Assembly (NCBI GenBank): GCA_034435395.1
Contig: DAOTXK010000012.1
Location: forward strand, 1 to 53,153
Length of the DNA: 53,153 bases
Reading direction: 5' to 3'
Source of the DNA: DAOTXK01 sp034435395
GTDB taxonomy: Bacteria; Chloroflexota; Anaerolineae; Aggregatilineales; Ch27
A model generated the notes under the pieces. It saw only the letters and a list, made by a program, of their open reading frames with translations, made no database searches and had not been told where the DNA came from. Position 1 is the stretch's first letter. The number at the start of each line of letters is the position of its first letter. Shown here in pieces: positions 25,634-34,339 of this stretch. Both the position numbers and the translations under genes were made by a program.

Positions 25634-28306
25634 ATGAATGCGATGCAAGGGATCGAACCCTTTGAACAGGTCATGATCCTGATCGTGCTGACCACGGCGT
25701 TTGTCGCTCTGGCTTATGCATACTGGCTGGCGCGCCAGACCTTCGCTGCCGAGAAGGGCAGCGAGGCCATGCAGCGAATCTGGGGCTTCATTCGCGATGG
25801 CGCCAATGCTTATCTGCGCACTCAGTTGCGGACGGTTGCTGTTTTGATCGTCGTCCTGACAGTGGCGTTATTCCTCAGCGTGGCGCTGGTCAAACCCACG
25901 GGCGAGGCTAATGAGCTGTTCTGTCCGGCGCTGGTGGAGGACGCTTTTGCCGAGGACATCGCGGCGCATACCGACCTGTCCACCGAAGAGGTTTTGCTCC
26001 GCCTGCGGGCGAGCGGAGGGCTTACGGCCAAGCAGGTAGCCGAGGAACTGGGATATGGCGCGTTTAACCCTGAGCGCGTCTCAGCAGTCGTCGATTGCCC
26101 TGATGCGGTTACCGGCGTGGCCGTCGGGCGTGCCCTGGCGTTTGCCATGGGCGCGATCTTCTCGGCGTCGGTCGGTTTTATTGGGATGAACATGGCTGTG
26201 CAGGGGAATGTGCGCGTGGCAGCTGCTTCCCGCTTCAGATTCAGGCGCGCCCTGACCATTGCCTACCGTTCCGGGACCATCACGGGCATGCTGACCGACG
26301 GCTTGGGTCTGCTGGGGGGGACCCTGATCTTCATCATATTTGGTAAGGCTGCGCCGGACGTGTTGTTGGGCTTCGGCTTCGGCGGCACGTTGCTGGCGTT
26401 GTTTATGCGCGTGGGCGGCGGCATTTATACTAAGGCGGCGGACGTGGGCGCGGACCTGGTGGGTAAGGTTGAAGCGGGCATGAAAGAAGACGATCCGCGC
26501 AATGCCGCCGTGATCGCCGACCTGGTGGGCGACAATGTCGGCGACTGCGCCGGTATGGCGGCTGATATCTTCGAGTCCTACGAGGTGACCATCGTTTCCA
26601 GCCTGATCCTGGGTCTGGCTCTGACCGCCATCACCGGGCAGTTGTTCTGGATCGTGTTGCCGTTGCTGGTCCGAGGCATCGGCGTGGTAAGCTCCATCGT
26701 CGGCACCTACGCGGTTTCGCTGTGGAACGTGGATGACGCCGAAGAGGCCATGTACAAGAGCTACGAGCTATCCAGCACGATTACAATCGTCTCGACTTTT
26801 TTGCTGTCCGTTTTTTACGCCGGCTCGCAAGCTCCCGGCGGCTCCGATCCGCTGGCCTATCTCTCGCTCGGTTCGCTGGTTGCGGTCGGCGTGGCCCTGG
26901 CCGTCACCTTCAACCCGCTGACGGCCTGGGCGACAAGCGCCCACAGCAAGCGCGTGCAGAACATCTCCCGGGCAACCGCTTTTGGTCCCGCGTTGGTCAT
27001 TCTGGAGGGGTTGTCGCTGGGATATCTCTCCAGTGTGTGGTCCGTGCTTGTCATCGCCAGCAGCATTGCGGCTTCGATTCTGGTCTATAACGTCAACTTC
27101 CCGGCCGATCTCCGACAACCCGTCTTTATCGTCGGTGTGGTGGTCGCGGTAGCGGCCGTCGTGCGCGGCTACTGGCGCAAGGACTGGATCGGCGGCGTCT
27201 TCGTCGCCCTGTGGGTGATGGTGGCAGCGCTGTACCTGATCAGCATGCGCGTGCCGACATTGCCGGATGGCTCGCCGGTGCCAGCAGAGCAACTGTTCAC
27301 TTACGTGCTGTTTGGCGTATCGCTGATCGGCGTCGGCATGCTGTCGCACACCGGCAACAACGTCAGCATGGATACTTTCGGGCCGATTTCAGACAACGCG
27401 AATGGCATTGGCGAGCTGACCGGCGAGGACTTCACGCCGGAGTCGCGCCAGATCATGGCCGACCTGGACGCCGCTGGTAACACCACCAAGGCCATCACCA
27501 AAGGTATCGCCATCGGCTCGGCGGTGATCGCGGCGGTATCGCTGTTCGGAGCGTTTTTTATCGACATCGAGCGAGTCATGCCTGTTGAGCGCCTCGAAAC
27601 ATACCGGCGCTCCATCAACCTGGCGGATCCGACGGTGTTTGTCGGTCTGCTCGTCGGCGGGGCGCTGCCGCTGTTGTTTGGCGGTCTGCTGATCAAGGCA
27701 GTCAACCGCGCCGCCGGGTTCATCATGGCTGAGGTTCGTCGCCAGCTTCGTATCCCTGAGGTGATGAGCGGCAAACGGACCCCGGATTACGCCCAGGCGG
27801 TGACCATCTCCACCCGCGCGGCGCAGGCGGAACTGATCCCGCTGGGGTTGGTGGCCATCCTGTCGCCGATTGTCATCGGCCTGCTGCTGAAGGAACAGGC
27901 ATTGGGCGGCTTCCTGGCGGGCGTGATCCTCTCCGGCCAGCTTCAGGCCGTGTTCATGGCAAACGCCGGCGGTGCCTGGGACAACGCCAAGAAGTACATC
28001 GAAGATGGCAACTTAGGCGGCAAGGGAACGGATAACCACAAGGCCAGCGTGGTGGGGGATACCGTCGGCGATCCGCTGAAGGACACGGCTGGTCCGGCGC
28101 TGAATCCCATGATCAAGGTGATGAACCTGGTGGCATTGATCATGGCTCCCCTTATCGTACAGACTCAGGGCGAAGGTTCGACCGTCCCGGTGCTGGTGAT
28201 CGTGATCGTCGGCGCAGGGTTAATCGTCTGGGCGGTTCGCCGCAGCGACCGTGAGGAACAGGCGGAAGCAGTGCCCGAAGCGCTATCGGCGGTGGCCACC
28301 GACTGA
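25634..28306 (+). CDS. hppA: Membrane-bound proton-translocating pyrophosphatase, K+-independent type, with insert
   Basis: An 890-residue M-PPase that couples pyrophosphate hydrolysis to H+ pumping. Core motifs are intact: DVGADLVGKVEAGMKEDDPRN (about 270-290), the DNVGDCAGMAADIFESYE block, FGPISDNANGIGEL (582-595), AWDNAKKYIEDG, and the C-terminal NHKASVVGDTVGDPLKDTAGP. Position K619 in GNTTKAITKG is Lys, the known marker of K+-independent enzymes (K+-dependent ones have Ala). Most bacterial homologues are 650-770 residues. The extra length comes mainly from an insert at about 87-162 between the second and third helices, holding Cys97 and Cys155, and from additional hydrophobic sequence near 490-560. 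AAGGAG lies 11 bases before the ATG, a rather long spacing. A strong terminator follows. Confidence 0.93.
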   Translation: MNAMQGIEPFEQVMILIVLTTAFVALAYAYWLARQTFAAEKGSEAMQRIWGFIRDGANAYLRTQLRTVAVLIVVLTVALFLSVALVKPTGEANELFCPALVEDAFAEDIAAHTDLSTEEVLLRLRASGGLTAKQVAEELGYGAFNPERVSAVVDCPDAVTGVAVGRALAFAMGAIFSASVGFIGMNMAVQGNVRVAAASRFRFRRALTIAYRSGTITGMLTDGLGLLGGTLIFIIFGKAAPDVLLGFGFGGTLLALFMRVGGGIYTKAADVGADLVGKVEAGMKEDDPRNAAVIADLVGDNVGDCAGMAADIFESYEVTIVSSLILGLALTAITGQLFWIVLPLLVRGIGVVSSIVGTYAVSLWNVDDAEEAMYKSYELSSTITIVSTFLLSVFYAGSQAPGGSDPLAYLSLGSLVAVGVALAVTFNPLTAWATSAHSKRVQNISRATAFGPALVILEGLSLGYLSSVWSVLVIASSIAASILVYNVNFPADLRQPVFIVGVVVAVAAVVRGYWRKDWIGGVFVALWVMVAALYLISMRVPTLPDGSPVPAEQLFTYVLFGVSLIGVGMLSHTGNNVSMDTFGPISDNANGIGELTGEDFTPESRQIMADLDAAGNTTKAITKGIAIGSAVIAAVSLFGAFFIDIERVMPVERLETYRRSINLADPTVFVGLLVGGALPLLFGGLLIKAVNRAAGFIMAEVRRQLRIPEVMSGKRTPDYAQAVTISTRAAQAELIPLGLVAILSPIVIGLLLKEQALGGFLAGVILSGQLQAVFMANAGGAWDNAKKYIEDGNLGGKGTDNHKASVVGDTVGDPLKDTAGPALNPMIKVMNLVALIMAPLIVQTQGEGSTVPVLVIVIVGAGLIVWAVRRSDREEQAEAVPEALSAVATD

Positions 28307-28343
28307 GGCTGATCTGACAGTTCCATTTAGCCAGATTGTTCGT

Positions 28344-28387
28344 GAGGCGGCTTGGCTGGGAAGGCAGGCCGCCTCGTGTTTTGTTTT
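28344..28387 (+). terminator. Rho-independent terminator of hppA
   Basis: GAGGCGGC (28344-28351) pairs perfectly with GCCGCCTC (28368-28375) over a 16-base loop, followed by GTGTTTTGTTTT. Confidence 0.75.
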
Positions 28388-28430
28388 GGCGGCGTGGCTG
28401 GCCGGGGCGGGGTTTTCGCTGCGTTTGCTG

Positions 28431-28436
28431 TACAAT
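28431..28436 (+). promoter_or_regulatory. Putative -10 element before the ABC-2-like membrane protein gene
   Basis: TACAAT, 34 bases before the ATG at 28470. No clear -35. Confidence 0.3.
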
Positions 28437-28469
28437 CCAGCCTGTCAGGTCTGCGCCGAAGAGAAACCT

Positions 28470-29330
28470 ATGCACATCCTGCTGCCATACTTAGGTAAGA
28501 TCAATCTGGATCATGAGATCACCCTACACGAACTGAAGCGCCTGCCGGTTTATCCGTTCGATAGATGGATGAAGGTTTTCACCGTTTTTGGCGGCCTCGA
28601 GTTTGTTTTTACGCTGCCGGGTTGCTGGATTCCGTTTGTTCATTGGCTGTGGCGTATCCCGTCGGTCATGGCAAGCTCGACAATGGTCAGCCGCGAGATC
28701 GAGGATCGGACCTGGCATGTCCTCCGGGTCACGCCCCTGACCGCGCGCGAGATCATGCTGGCGAAGTACGCGGCCATTTTTCGGTACATGGATCCTCACC
28801 TCATGGTGGTCACCTACATCCGGGCCGTTCCGGCCATCATCTTCGCGGCCACCTGGCTGGTGAGCACCATCACCGTCCTGCCTCAGCAGGGCTTCGCCTA
28901 CTGGTTCAGCCGGACGGTAGCCCTGGCTTTCGCTGGCGTATACTTCCTGATTTCCCCTGTGCTGGACGTGGCGATGGACGGGGCCATCGGCTTGCTGGCC
29001 TCGACGCTGTCGCAACGCCGCTCCACCGCTCTGATCATGGCCCTGTTGGCGCGGATGAGCGGCTGGCTGCTGCCGCTGGCGCTGGCGGCTCCCTTGCAGT
29101 TCGGCCAGTATGGCGCGTTTGGCGGGTTGTTCGGCGGCGCACGCCCGGATTTTTCGACTTTGCGGGCGATTTCCATCGTCAGCACTTATGGCCCGACCTA
29201 TGCCTTTCTGTGGGGGATTCCGGTCTGGATCAGCGTGGTGGTTGTGGTGGGTATTTTTCTGTTGCGGCTGGGGCTGGTTCGGCTGATGCTGGAACTGGCA
29301 ATCGTCCGCGCCGACCGTATCGAAGTGTGA
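28470..29330 (+). CDS. Polytopic membrane protein, ABC-2 permease-like
   Basis: A 286-residue membrane protein with about six hydrophobic helices. The segment SREIEDRTWHVLRVTPLTAREIMLAK resembles the conserved cytoplasmic loop of ABC-2 type permeases (E-x-x-x-G/T-x-x-x-x-L-x-x-x-P-L), in which an elbow helix is followed by 'RVTPLT'. This suggests a permease-type subunit, but no ABC ATPase gene is adjacent, so the call stays tentative. The start is ATG 28470; the upstream frame runs through the hppA terminator and is excluded. It stands between hppA and the copper operon and appears to be its own transcription unit. Confidence 0.6.
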   Translation: MHILLPYLGKINLDHEITLHELKRLPVYPFDRWMKVFTVFGGLEFVFTLPGCWIPFVHWLWRIPSVMASSTMVSREIEDRTWHVLRVTPLTAREIMLAKYAAIFRYMDPHLMVVTYIRAVPAIIFAATWLVSTITVLPQQGFAYWFSRTVALAFAGVYFLISPVLDVAMDGAIGLLASTLSQRRSTALIMALLARMSGWLLPLALAAPLQFGQYGAFGGLFGGARPDFSTLRAISIVSTYGPTYAFLWGIPVWISVVVVVGIFLLRLGLVRLMLELAIVRADRIEV

Positions 29331-29421
29331 ATCCGGCCATCGCGCGCACTGCCGCCGGACGAGGGTCAGTCGGCGAGGGCATGACGCGCCGTATGCCTCG
29401 TCCAGTCAAGCTGGGGAAAAC

Positions 29422-29450
29422 TTGACAGATACGGTGTAATATCGTATAAT
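29422..29450 (+). promoter_or_regulatory. Consensus sigma-70 promoter of the csoR-copZ-copA operon
   Basis: TTGACA (29422-29427), exactly 17 bases, TATAAT (29445-29450): a perfect consensus promoter and the strongest in the window. Such strength fits a promoter held off by a repressor. Confidence 0.88.
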
Positions 29451-29456
29451 GACATT

Positions 29457-29487
29457 GATACCCCACCCCCTATGGGAGGGGGAGATA
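29457..29487 (+). promoter_or_regulatory. CsoR-type operator (GC-rich pseudo-palindrome)
   Basis: Just downstream of the -10 and over the expected transcription start lies GATACCCC, then ACCCCCTATGGGAGGGGGAG, then ATAC. C-tracts face G-tracts around a central TAT and the flanks are ATAC-like. Known CsoR operators are GC-rich C-run/G-run inverted repeats ending in TA(C/T). Autoregulation by the csoR gene that follows is inferred. Confidence 0.7.
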
Positions 29488-29503
29488 CAAGGAGGCTTCG
29501 CCT

Positions 29504-29779
29504 ATGGACGCTGCCACGCGCGCCGAGGCCCTTCAGCGACTCAAGAGCACTGCCGGGCATATCAACGGCATTATTCGTATGCTGGAGGAAGACCGCTACT
29601 GTATCGACGTGATCAAACAGATACAGGCTGCTCAGGCGGCCCTCAGCCGGGTGAGCGAGGTCATCCTGGACAGTCACCTCCGGACATGCGTGACGACGGC
29701 GATCCGGGGCAAGGACTCCGCCGAGCGCGAGCGGGTGCTCAATGAGGTGACCGAAGTCTTCCGCTATTCGAATAAATGA
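29504..29779 (+). CDS. csoR: Copper-sensing transcriptional repressor
   Basis: A 91-residue all-helical repressor of the CsoR/RcnR (DUF156) family. The Cu(I) ligand set of true CsoR proteins is intact: C33 (in RYCIDVIKQI), H58 and C62 (in DSHLRTC), with the second-shell Y32 and E81. In the family, Cu(I) binding releases the tetramer from the operator. AAGGAGG lies nine bases before the ATG. It is the first gene of the operon with copZ (20 bases downstream) and copA, directly behind the consensus promoter and operator described above. Confidence 0.93.
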   Translation: MDAATRAEALQRLKSTAGHINGIIRMLEEDRYCIDVIKQIQAAQAALSRVSEVILDSHLRTCVTTAIRGKDSAERERVLNEVTEVFRYSNK

Positions 29780-29799
29780 GGTGCCCAGGAGGTTCATCG

Positions 29800-30015
29800 A
29801 TGCCAAGCAAAACCGTTGAAGTGCCGAACATCTCGTGCGGTCACTGTGTGATGACCATCCAGCGTGAGGTGAGCGAGTTGGCGGGCGTCCGAAAGGTGGA
29901 TGCCAGCCAGGAGACCAAGCTGGTCACCATCGAATGGGATGCCCCGGCGACCTGGGAGGGGATCAGGGCGCTGCTGACCGAGATCAACTATCCGCCCGTT
30001 CCTGAGGCGAACTGA
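29800..30015 (+). CDS. copZ: Copper chaperone CopZ (HMA domain)
   Basis: A 71-residue heavy-metal-associated domain protein that carries Cu(I) to the CopA ATPase and CsoR. The metal site is C13-G-H-C16 in NISCGHCVMTI. The fold pattern (ELAGVRKVDAS, then TKLVTIEWDAPATWEGI) matches the ferredoxin-like HMA. The start is ATG 29800, with AGGAGG twelve to thirteen bases upstream counted from its first base; the eight upstream in-frame codons are excluded. The central pair is GH rather than the usual AS or NH, a common CopZ variant. Confidence 0.9.
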   Translation: MPSKTVEVPNISCGHCVMTIQREVSELAGVRKVDASQETKLVTIEWDAPATWEGIRALLTEINYPPVPEAN

Positions 30016-30049
30016 GGACGGTTGCTCTTTCCGACGCAGCAGGCCGGTG

Positions 30050-30080
30050 GGGGCAGGTTCGGACCTGCCCCTGTTTGGTT
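30050..30080 (+). terminator. Intra-operon hairpin between copZ and copA
   Basis: GGGGCAGGT (30050-30058) pairs perfectly with ACCTGCCCC (30063-30071) over a TCGG loop and is followed by TGTTTGGTT. It may partly terminate transcription, setting a higher copZ than copA level, or protect the csoR-copZ mRNA 3' end. Confidence 0.6.
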
Positions 30081-30107
30081 GGACGTTCAGTCAAGTTCAG
30101 GTGTGAA

Positions 30108-32567
30108 ATGAATATGGCCGAAAAAACTATCACGCTGCCCGTTACCGGCATGACCTGCGCCAATTGTGTGGCCACCGTCGAGCGTAATGTCCGCAAGGTC
30201 GCGGGCGTCAAGGAAGTCACCGCCAACTTCGCGACCGACCGGGTCACGCTGGTTTATGATGCTTCCCTGACCAGGCTGGACGACGTGATCACGCGCATCC
30301 AGCGGGCGGGTTATGATGTGCCCACCCAGACTCTCGAACTGCCGATCATCGGCATGACCTGTGTCAACTGTGCCATGACCATCGACCGCGCCCTCAAAAA
30401 AGTTGAGGGCGTACTGGACGCCGAGGTCAATTACGCCAGTGAAAAGGCCATTGTCAAAGCCACAGCGAACGTCACCCGCCAGATGTTGGTCGAGGCGCTG
30501 GAAGGGGCGGGTTATGGCACGGTTGACCTTGAGCTGTCTGGTGACGGCGAGCGGGAGGATGCCGAGCAGGCCGCCAGCGAGGCCGAGATTCGCCACCAGG
30601 AGCGGCGGCTGCTGATTGGCGCGCTGTTTTCGGCCCCGTTGTTCCTGTTGAGCATGGCCCGCGACTTCGGGCTGCTGGGCATGAGCGGGCATGAACCCTG
30701 GGTGAATCTGCTGTTTTGGGCGCTGGCCACGCCGGTGCAGTTTTACGTCGGCTGGGACTACTACGTGGGCGGCTACAAAGCCCTGCGTAATGGTTCTGCC
30801 AACATGGATGTGCTGGTGGCGCTGGGTTCCAGCGTGGCGTATCTGTACAGCATCCTTGTCACGCTGGGCCTGCTGGGGGGGCACGTCTACTTTGAGACGG
30901 CGGCGGTGATCATCACCCTCATTGTTGCCGGTAAGCTGTTGGAGGTGCGGGCCAAGGGGCGCACCAGTGAGGCCATCAAGAAACTAATGGGCCTGCGGGC
31001 CAAAACGGCCCGTGTGCTGCGGGGTGGCGTGGAGGTGGACATCCCCGTCGACCAGGTACGCGTGGGTGATGTAGTTTTCGTGCGGCCTGGCGAGAAGATT
31101 CCGGTGGATGGGGTGGTGCTGGAAGGCGTCAGCGCCGTCGATGAGAGCATGATCACGGGCGAGAGCCTGCCCGTGGACAAGTCGCCGGGCATGGAAGTCA
31201 TCGGCGCGACGATCAACCGGCAGGGGCTGCTCAAGTTCGAGGCCACCCGGGTGGGGCGCGAGACCGCCCTGGCCCAGATCATCCGGTTGGTGGAGCAGGC
31301 GCAGGGCAGCAAAGCGCCGATCCAGAAGCTGGCTGACCAGGTCGCCGCTGTATTCGTCCCGGCGGTGATCGTCGTCGCCCTGGTGACGTTTGCCCTGTGG
31401 ATGCTGGGCACGGGCGACTTCACCGCGTCGCTGGTCCGCCTGATCGCCGTGCTGGTGATCGCCTGCCCGTGCGCGATGGGACTGGCGACGCCGACGGCCA
31501 TCATGGTGGGCATGGGCCAGGGTGCTGAGGCAGGCATTCTCTTCAAAAACAGCGAGTCGCTGGAACGAGCCCATCAACTCACCGCGGTCGTGCTGGACAA
31601 GACCGGTACGCTCACCCGAGGTGAGCCAAGCGTGACCGACATTGTGGTCAGCCGGGACGCCGGCCGGGACGAAGCCCAACTTCTGGCGCTGGCCGCCAGC
31701 GCCGAGCGGGGCAGCGAACATCCCCTGGGCCAGGCGATTGTGCGGGTCGCCAGGGGGCGGGCGATCCCGCTGAGCGAGCCGCGTCATTTTGAGGCGGTGG
31801 CCGGCCAGGGCGTCCGGGCGGAGGTTGAGGGGCATGAGGTGCTGCTGGGCAACCGGTCGCTGATGGTGGCTCATCGCGTGTCCCTGAACGGCCTGGAAGC
31901 CGAGGCCCAACGTTTGCAGGGCGAAGCCAAAACCGCGATGTGGCTGGCCGTCGATGGGCAGGCCAGCGGGGTGATCGCCGTGGCCGACACCATCAAGGAA
32001 GGATCGGTGGAAGCGGTGAGGCGTCTGCACGGGCTGGGTCTGACAGTGGTCATGATGACCGGCGATAACCAGGCCACGGCGGAGGCCATCGCGGCCCAGG
32101 CCGGGATCGACCGCGTCTTTGCGGAGGTCAAGCCTGAGGACAAGGCCGCTTACGTCCAGCGGTTGCAGGAGGAGGGGTACCTGGTCGGCATGGGCGGTGA
32201 CGGGATCAACGACGCGCCGGCGCTGGCCCAGGCGGACGTGGGCATTGCCATCGGCACCGGGACCGACGTGGCGATAGAAGCCGCCGACGTCACCCTGATC
32301 AGCGGCGACCTGCGCGGCGTGCCACGCGCCATTGGGTTGAGCAAGGCCACCATGCGCATCATCAAGGAGAACCTGTTCTGGGCGTTCGGCTACAACACAG
32401 TGCTGATTCCGGTGGCGGCGGGCGTGCTGGCCCCGCTGGCCTGGGTGCCCGGCTTTCTCCAGCAGCTCCACCCCATCCTGGCCGCCCTGGCGATGGCCTT
32501 CAGCAGTGTGTCAGTGGTAAGCAACAGCCTCCGCCTAAAAGGATTGGTGTATCAATCAAAAGACTGA
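30108..32567 (+). CDS. copA: Copper-exporting P1B-type ATPase, with a replaced C-terminus
   Basis: An 819-residue Cu(I) efflux ATPase of the cytoplasmic membrane. It has two N-terminal HMA domains (C17-A-N-C20 and C85-V-N-C88), eight membrane helices, the TGES loop, the CPC metal motif (C453-P-C455), phosphorylation site D497 in DKTGT, HP motif SEHPLGQAI, and MGGDGINDAPAL. ATG 30108 or 30114 could be used. The last codons, from about 32514 on, become AT-rich and end in GLVYQSKD, whereas a second, GC-rich version of the same C-terminal stretch lies at 34340-34384. The tail therefore appears to have been rebuilt by an insertion. Catalytic parts are all intact, so the enzyme should work. Confidence 0.93.
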   Translation: MNMAEKTITLPVTGMTCANCVATVERNVRKVAGVKEVTANFATDRVTLVYDASLTRLDDVITRIQRAGYDVPTQTLELPIIGMTCVNCAMTIDRALKKVEGVLDAEVNYASEKAIVKATANVTRQMLVEALEGAGYGTVDLELSGDGEREDAEQAASEAEIRHQERRLLIGALFSAPLFLLSMARDFGLLGMSGHEPWVNLLFWALATPVQFYVGWDYYVGGYKALRNGSANMDVLVALGSSVAYLYSILVTLGLLGGHVYFETAAVIITLIVAGKLLEVRAKGRTSEAIKKLMGLRAKTARVLRGGVEVDIPVDQVRVGDVVFVRPGEKIPVDGVVLEGVSAVDESMITGESLPVDKSPGMEVIGATINRQGLLKFEATRVGRETALAQIIRLVEQAQGSKAPIQKLADQVAAVFVPAVIVVALVTFALWMLGTGDFTASLVRLIAVLVIACPCAMGLATPTAIMVGMGQGAEAGILFKNSESLERAHQLTAVVLDKTGTLTRGEPSVTDIVVSRDAGRDEAQLLALAASAERGSEHPLGQAIVRVARGRAIPLSEPRHFEAVAGQGVRAEVEGHEVLLGNRSLMVAHRVSLNGLEAEAQRLQGEAKTAMWLAVDGQASGVIAVADTIKEGSVEAVRRLHGLGLTVVMMTGDNQATAEAIAAQAGIDRVFAEVKPEDKAAYVQRLQEEGYLVGMGGDGINDAPALAQADVGIAIGTGTDVAIEAADVTLISGDLRGVPRAIGLSKATMRIIKENLFWAFGYNTVLIPVAAGVLAPLAWVPGFLQQLHPILAALAMAFSSVSVVSNSLRLKGLVYQSKD

Positions 32568-34339
32568 CTACAATGGTGTCTGAGCCATTTTAGTTGGTAA
32601 TTGAGGATTCAATACATGCAAGCTGTTGGAAGGACTCTCACTTGGAACATACATATGGGTAAACGTTTTCTAAACGCAGATCAGTTCATTGAATTGTGCA
32701 AAGAAGTAGGGCTTCACAATGTCACACTCTCAGAATTAGAGGAATACGAGCATAGGGGATGGATGTATCCCGCTGCACGTTTAGTTATGCCTACAAATTA
32801 CGCTCAGGCGTTTTGGAACAATCAGCTAACGGGTGCAGAGTTTCAATTCGACGATGTATATCGTCCGTATCACGAACTTGAGATGACGCTCCGTTATAGT
32901 TATCCACCATCACATATAAGTCCTAGTGAAACGGATTTGCGTCATCCGATAGACAAGGCATGGGGAAAAGTTGAAGGACTTCACAGTCCCAAAGACGAAA
33001 CTTATCAATCATGGGATAGTTACAATATCTCGATTGAAGACAATCCATTCTCTACGACGACTCATTTTTATCACTACTGGCAAGTCTACGAACTTTATCA
33101 GGTTCGCAGAGAACATAAGGGAATGTATCAGGATTACACTCAACAATTCCCTAAATCTCTTGAGTTTGGCGACATTGAAGCATTAGTTCCATTTTTTGAC
33201 GCACTATCCTACTTTCAGCACTTATACCGCAGTCGCTATCGGCAGATAGTTGATCCAATTCAGCCTGATGCTGATGGTTATGCGACATTTGATATTCAAC
33301 AGCAACAAGACATCGAACAGTCAGCGCGCAATTACGCCACGCAAACTTTAGTGATGTATCGCTTAAACGAAAGTGATCTTTACAATGCTCTAAAGGGTAT
33401 GCTGTTTCTCCACCACTGCTATGAACAATCCGAACGATATAAGTTAGCTGAAACACTCAAATTTGATGTCTGGCGTATGGTGGAACTGATTGGATTTGCG
33501 TTTTCAGTTTCATCTGAAGCCATTTCAGATCGAATTGGCTATGTCGGTAATGGCATGTCTAACCAAAAGAGTTTGGAGATATTGTTCCCGAATAGACGGA
33601 AGATAACGCGAGAAGAGGCGGGGAAAATACTGGCAAGTATTTCCACAGACTATAATAAGACGACTCAAAATCATCAGTTTTCTTCGCAAGACAAAGATGA
33701 ATTGTTGGATTTTGTCGAGGCAACTGACCTCGCGGTATTTGAGTATGCATTAGTGGAGTTAAATGAGACCTATTTCAATAGAACGTCATGGTATGCGGAG
33801 GAAGCTTTTCTTCGCCTCAAATCAGTTGCTTCTTTTCCAGAGAGTTTAATGCGAGAGCTAATTATTAGGAGCGGCGATTCAGCTCTGCAAGCTGTTTTGA
33901 ATACTCCTAGAAGCGGTATGGGAACGTTTATTCAAAGTCTTTACCAAGCTAAATATCGGCACACGATATGGAATGAGTATGTCACAGCGGGGCATAGAGA
34001 TGCCAACAATGTACAAGATTTCAAGACTAACACTACGCACCTGATCTCGATAAAGGTGAGAGCGACAAATGAAAATCAGTTTATAGGTATAGATTTGTCT
34101 CTTGCCGCGCTTTTGAGAAACTTCACCCATCACCATTCTGTCGTACAGACAAATTTGCTGAGGGGTCAATATGTTCACAGCGTGAGAGCCATTTTGAATA
34201 CGGCTTTCTTCGTATGGAAAGATGCAAAAAGTCGGGGATGGGTTTGAGCCGAAACTTACTCTATCAAGATAGTCCACCTTTGCTAGGTTAAGCGGTTTCA
34301 GACTGCCGCAGCAATGGTGATTCTTATTCTGGGGTAATC
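32514..34339. mobile_element. AT-rich inserted segment at the copA 3' end
   Basis: Between the last codons of copA and the displaced copA tail, base composition drops sharply from the surrounding GC-rich DNA to AT-rich. The left edge lies within copA codons VVSNSLRL (32514-32537); the right edge lies just before codons VVTNSLRL (34340-34363). The two edges are homologous but not identical. The segment holds one long gene and no recognisable integrase, transposase or terminal repeats, so how it moved is unknown. Confidence 0.6.
32616..34247 (+). CDS. Unrecognised 543-residue protein with MerR-like N-terminal segment, foreign origin
   Basis: I do not recognise this protein. From ATG 32616 (GAGG nine bases upstream; ATG 32655 is an alternative) it is 543 residues, soluble, rich in Tyr, His, Gln and Asn, with no signal peptide or membrane helix. 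Near the N-terminus, LNADQFIELCKEVGLHNVT followed by LSELEEYEHRGWMYPAARLV resembles the MerR-type winged-helix pattern (Y/E-E-x-x-G-L-x-x-P-x-R), suggesting DNA binding or a degenerate HTH. The rest appears mainly helical. No nuclease, kinase, NTPase or methylase motif was found. Codon use and AT content differ strongly from all neighbours except DUF4256, indicating horizontal transfer. A phage-defence or regulatory role is only a guess. Confidence 0.7.
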   Translation: MQAVGRTLTWNIHMGKRFLNADQFIELCKEVGLHNVTLSELEEYEHRGWMYPAARLVMPTNYAQAFWNNQLTGAEFQFDDVYRPYHELEMTLRYSYPPSHISPSETDLRHPIDKAWGKVEGLHSPKDETYQSWDSYNISIEDNPFSTTTHFYHYWQVYELYQVRREHKGMYQDYTQQFPKSLEFGDIEALVPFFDALSYFQHLYRSRYRQIVDPIQPDADGYATFDIQQQQDIEQSARNYATQTLVMYRLNESDLYNALKGMLFLHHCYEQSERYKLAETLKFDVWRMVELIGFAFSVSSEAISDRIGYVGNGMSNQKSLEILFPNRRKITREEAGKILASISTDYNKTTQNHQFSSQDKDELLDFVEATDLAVFEYALVELNETYFNRTSWYAEEAFLRLKSVASFPESLMRELIIRSGDSALQAVLNTPRSGMGTFIQSLYQAKYRHTIWNEYVTAGHRDANNVQDFKTNTTHLISIKVRATNENQFIGIDLSLAALLRNFTHHHSVVQTNLLRGQYVHSVRAILNTAFFVWKDAKSRGWV

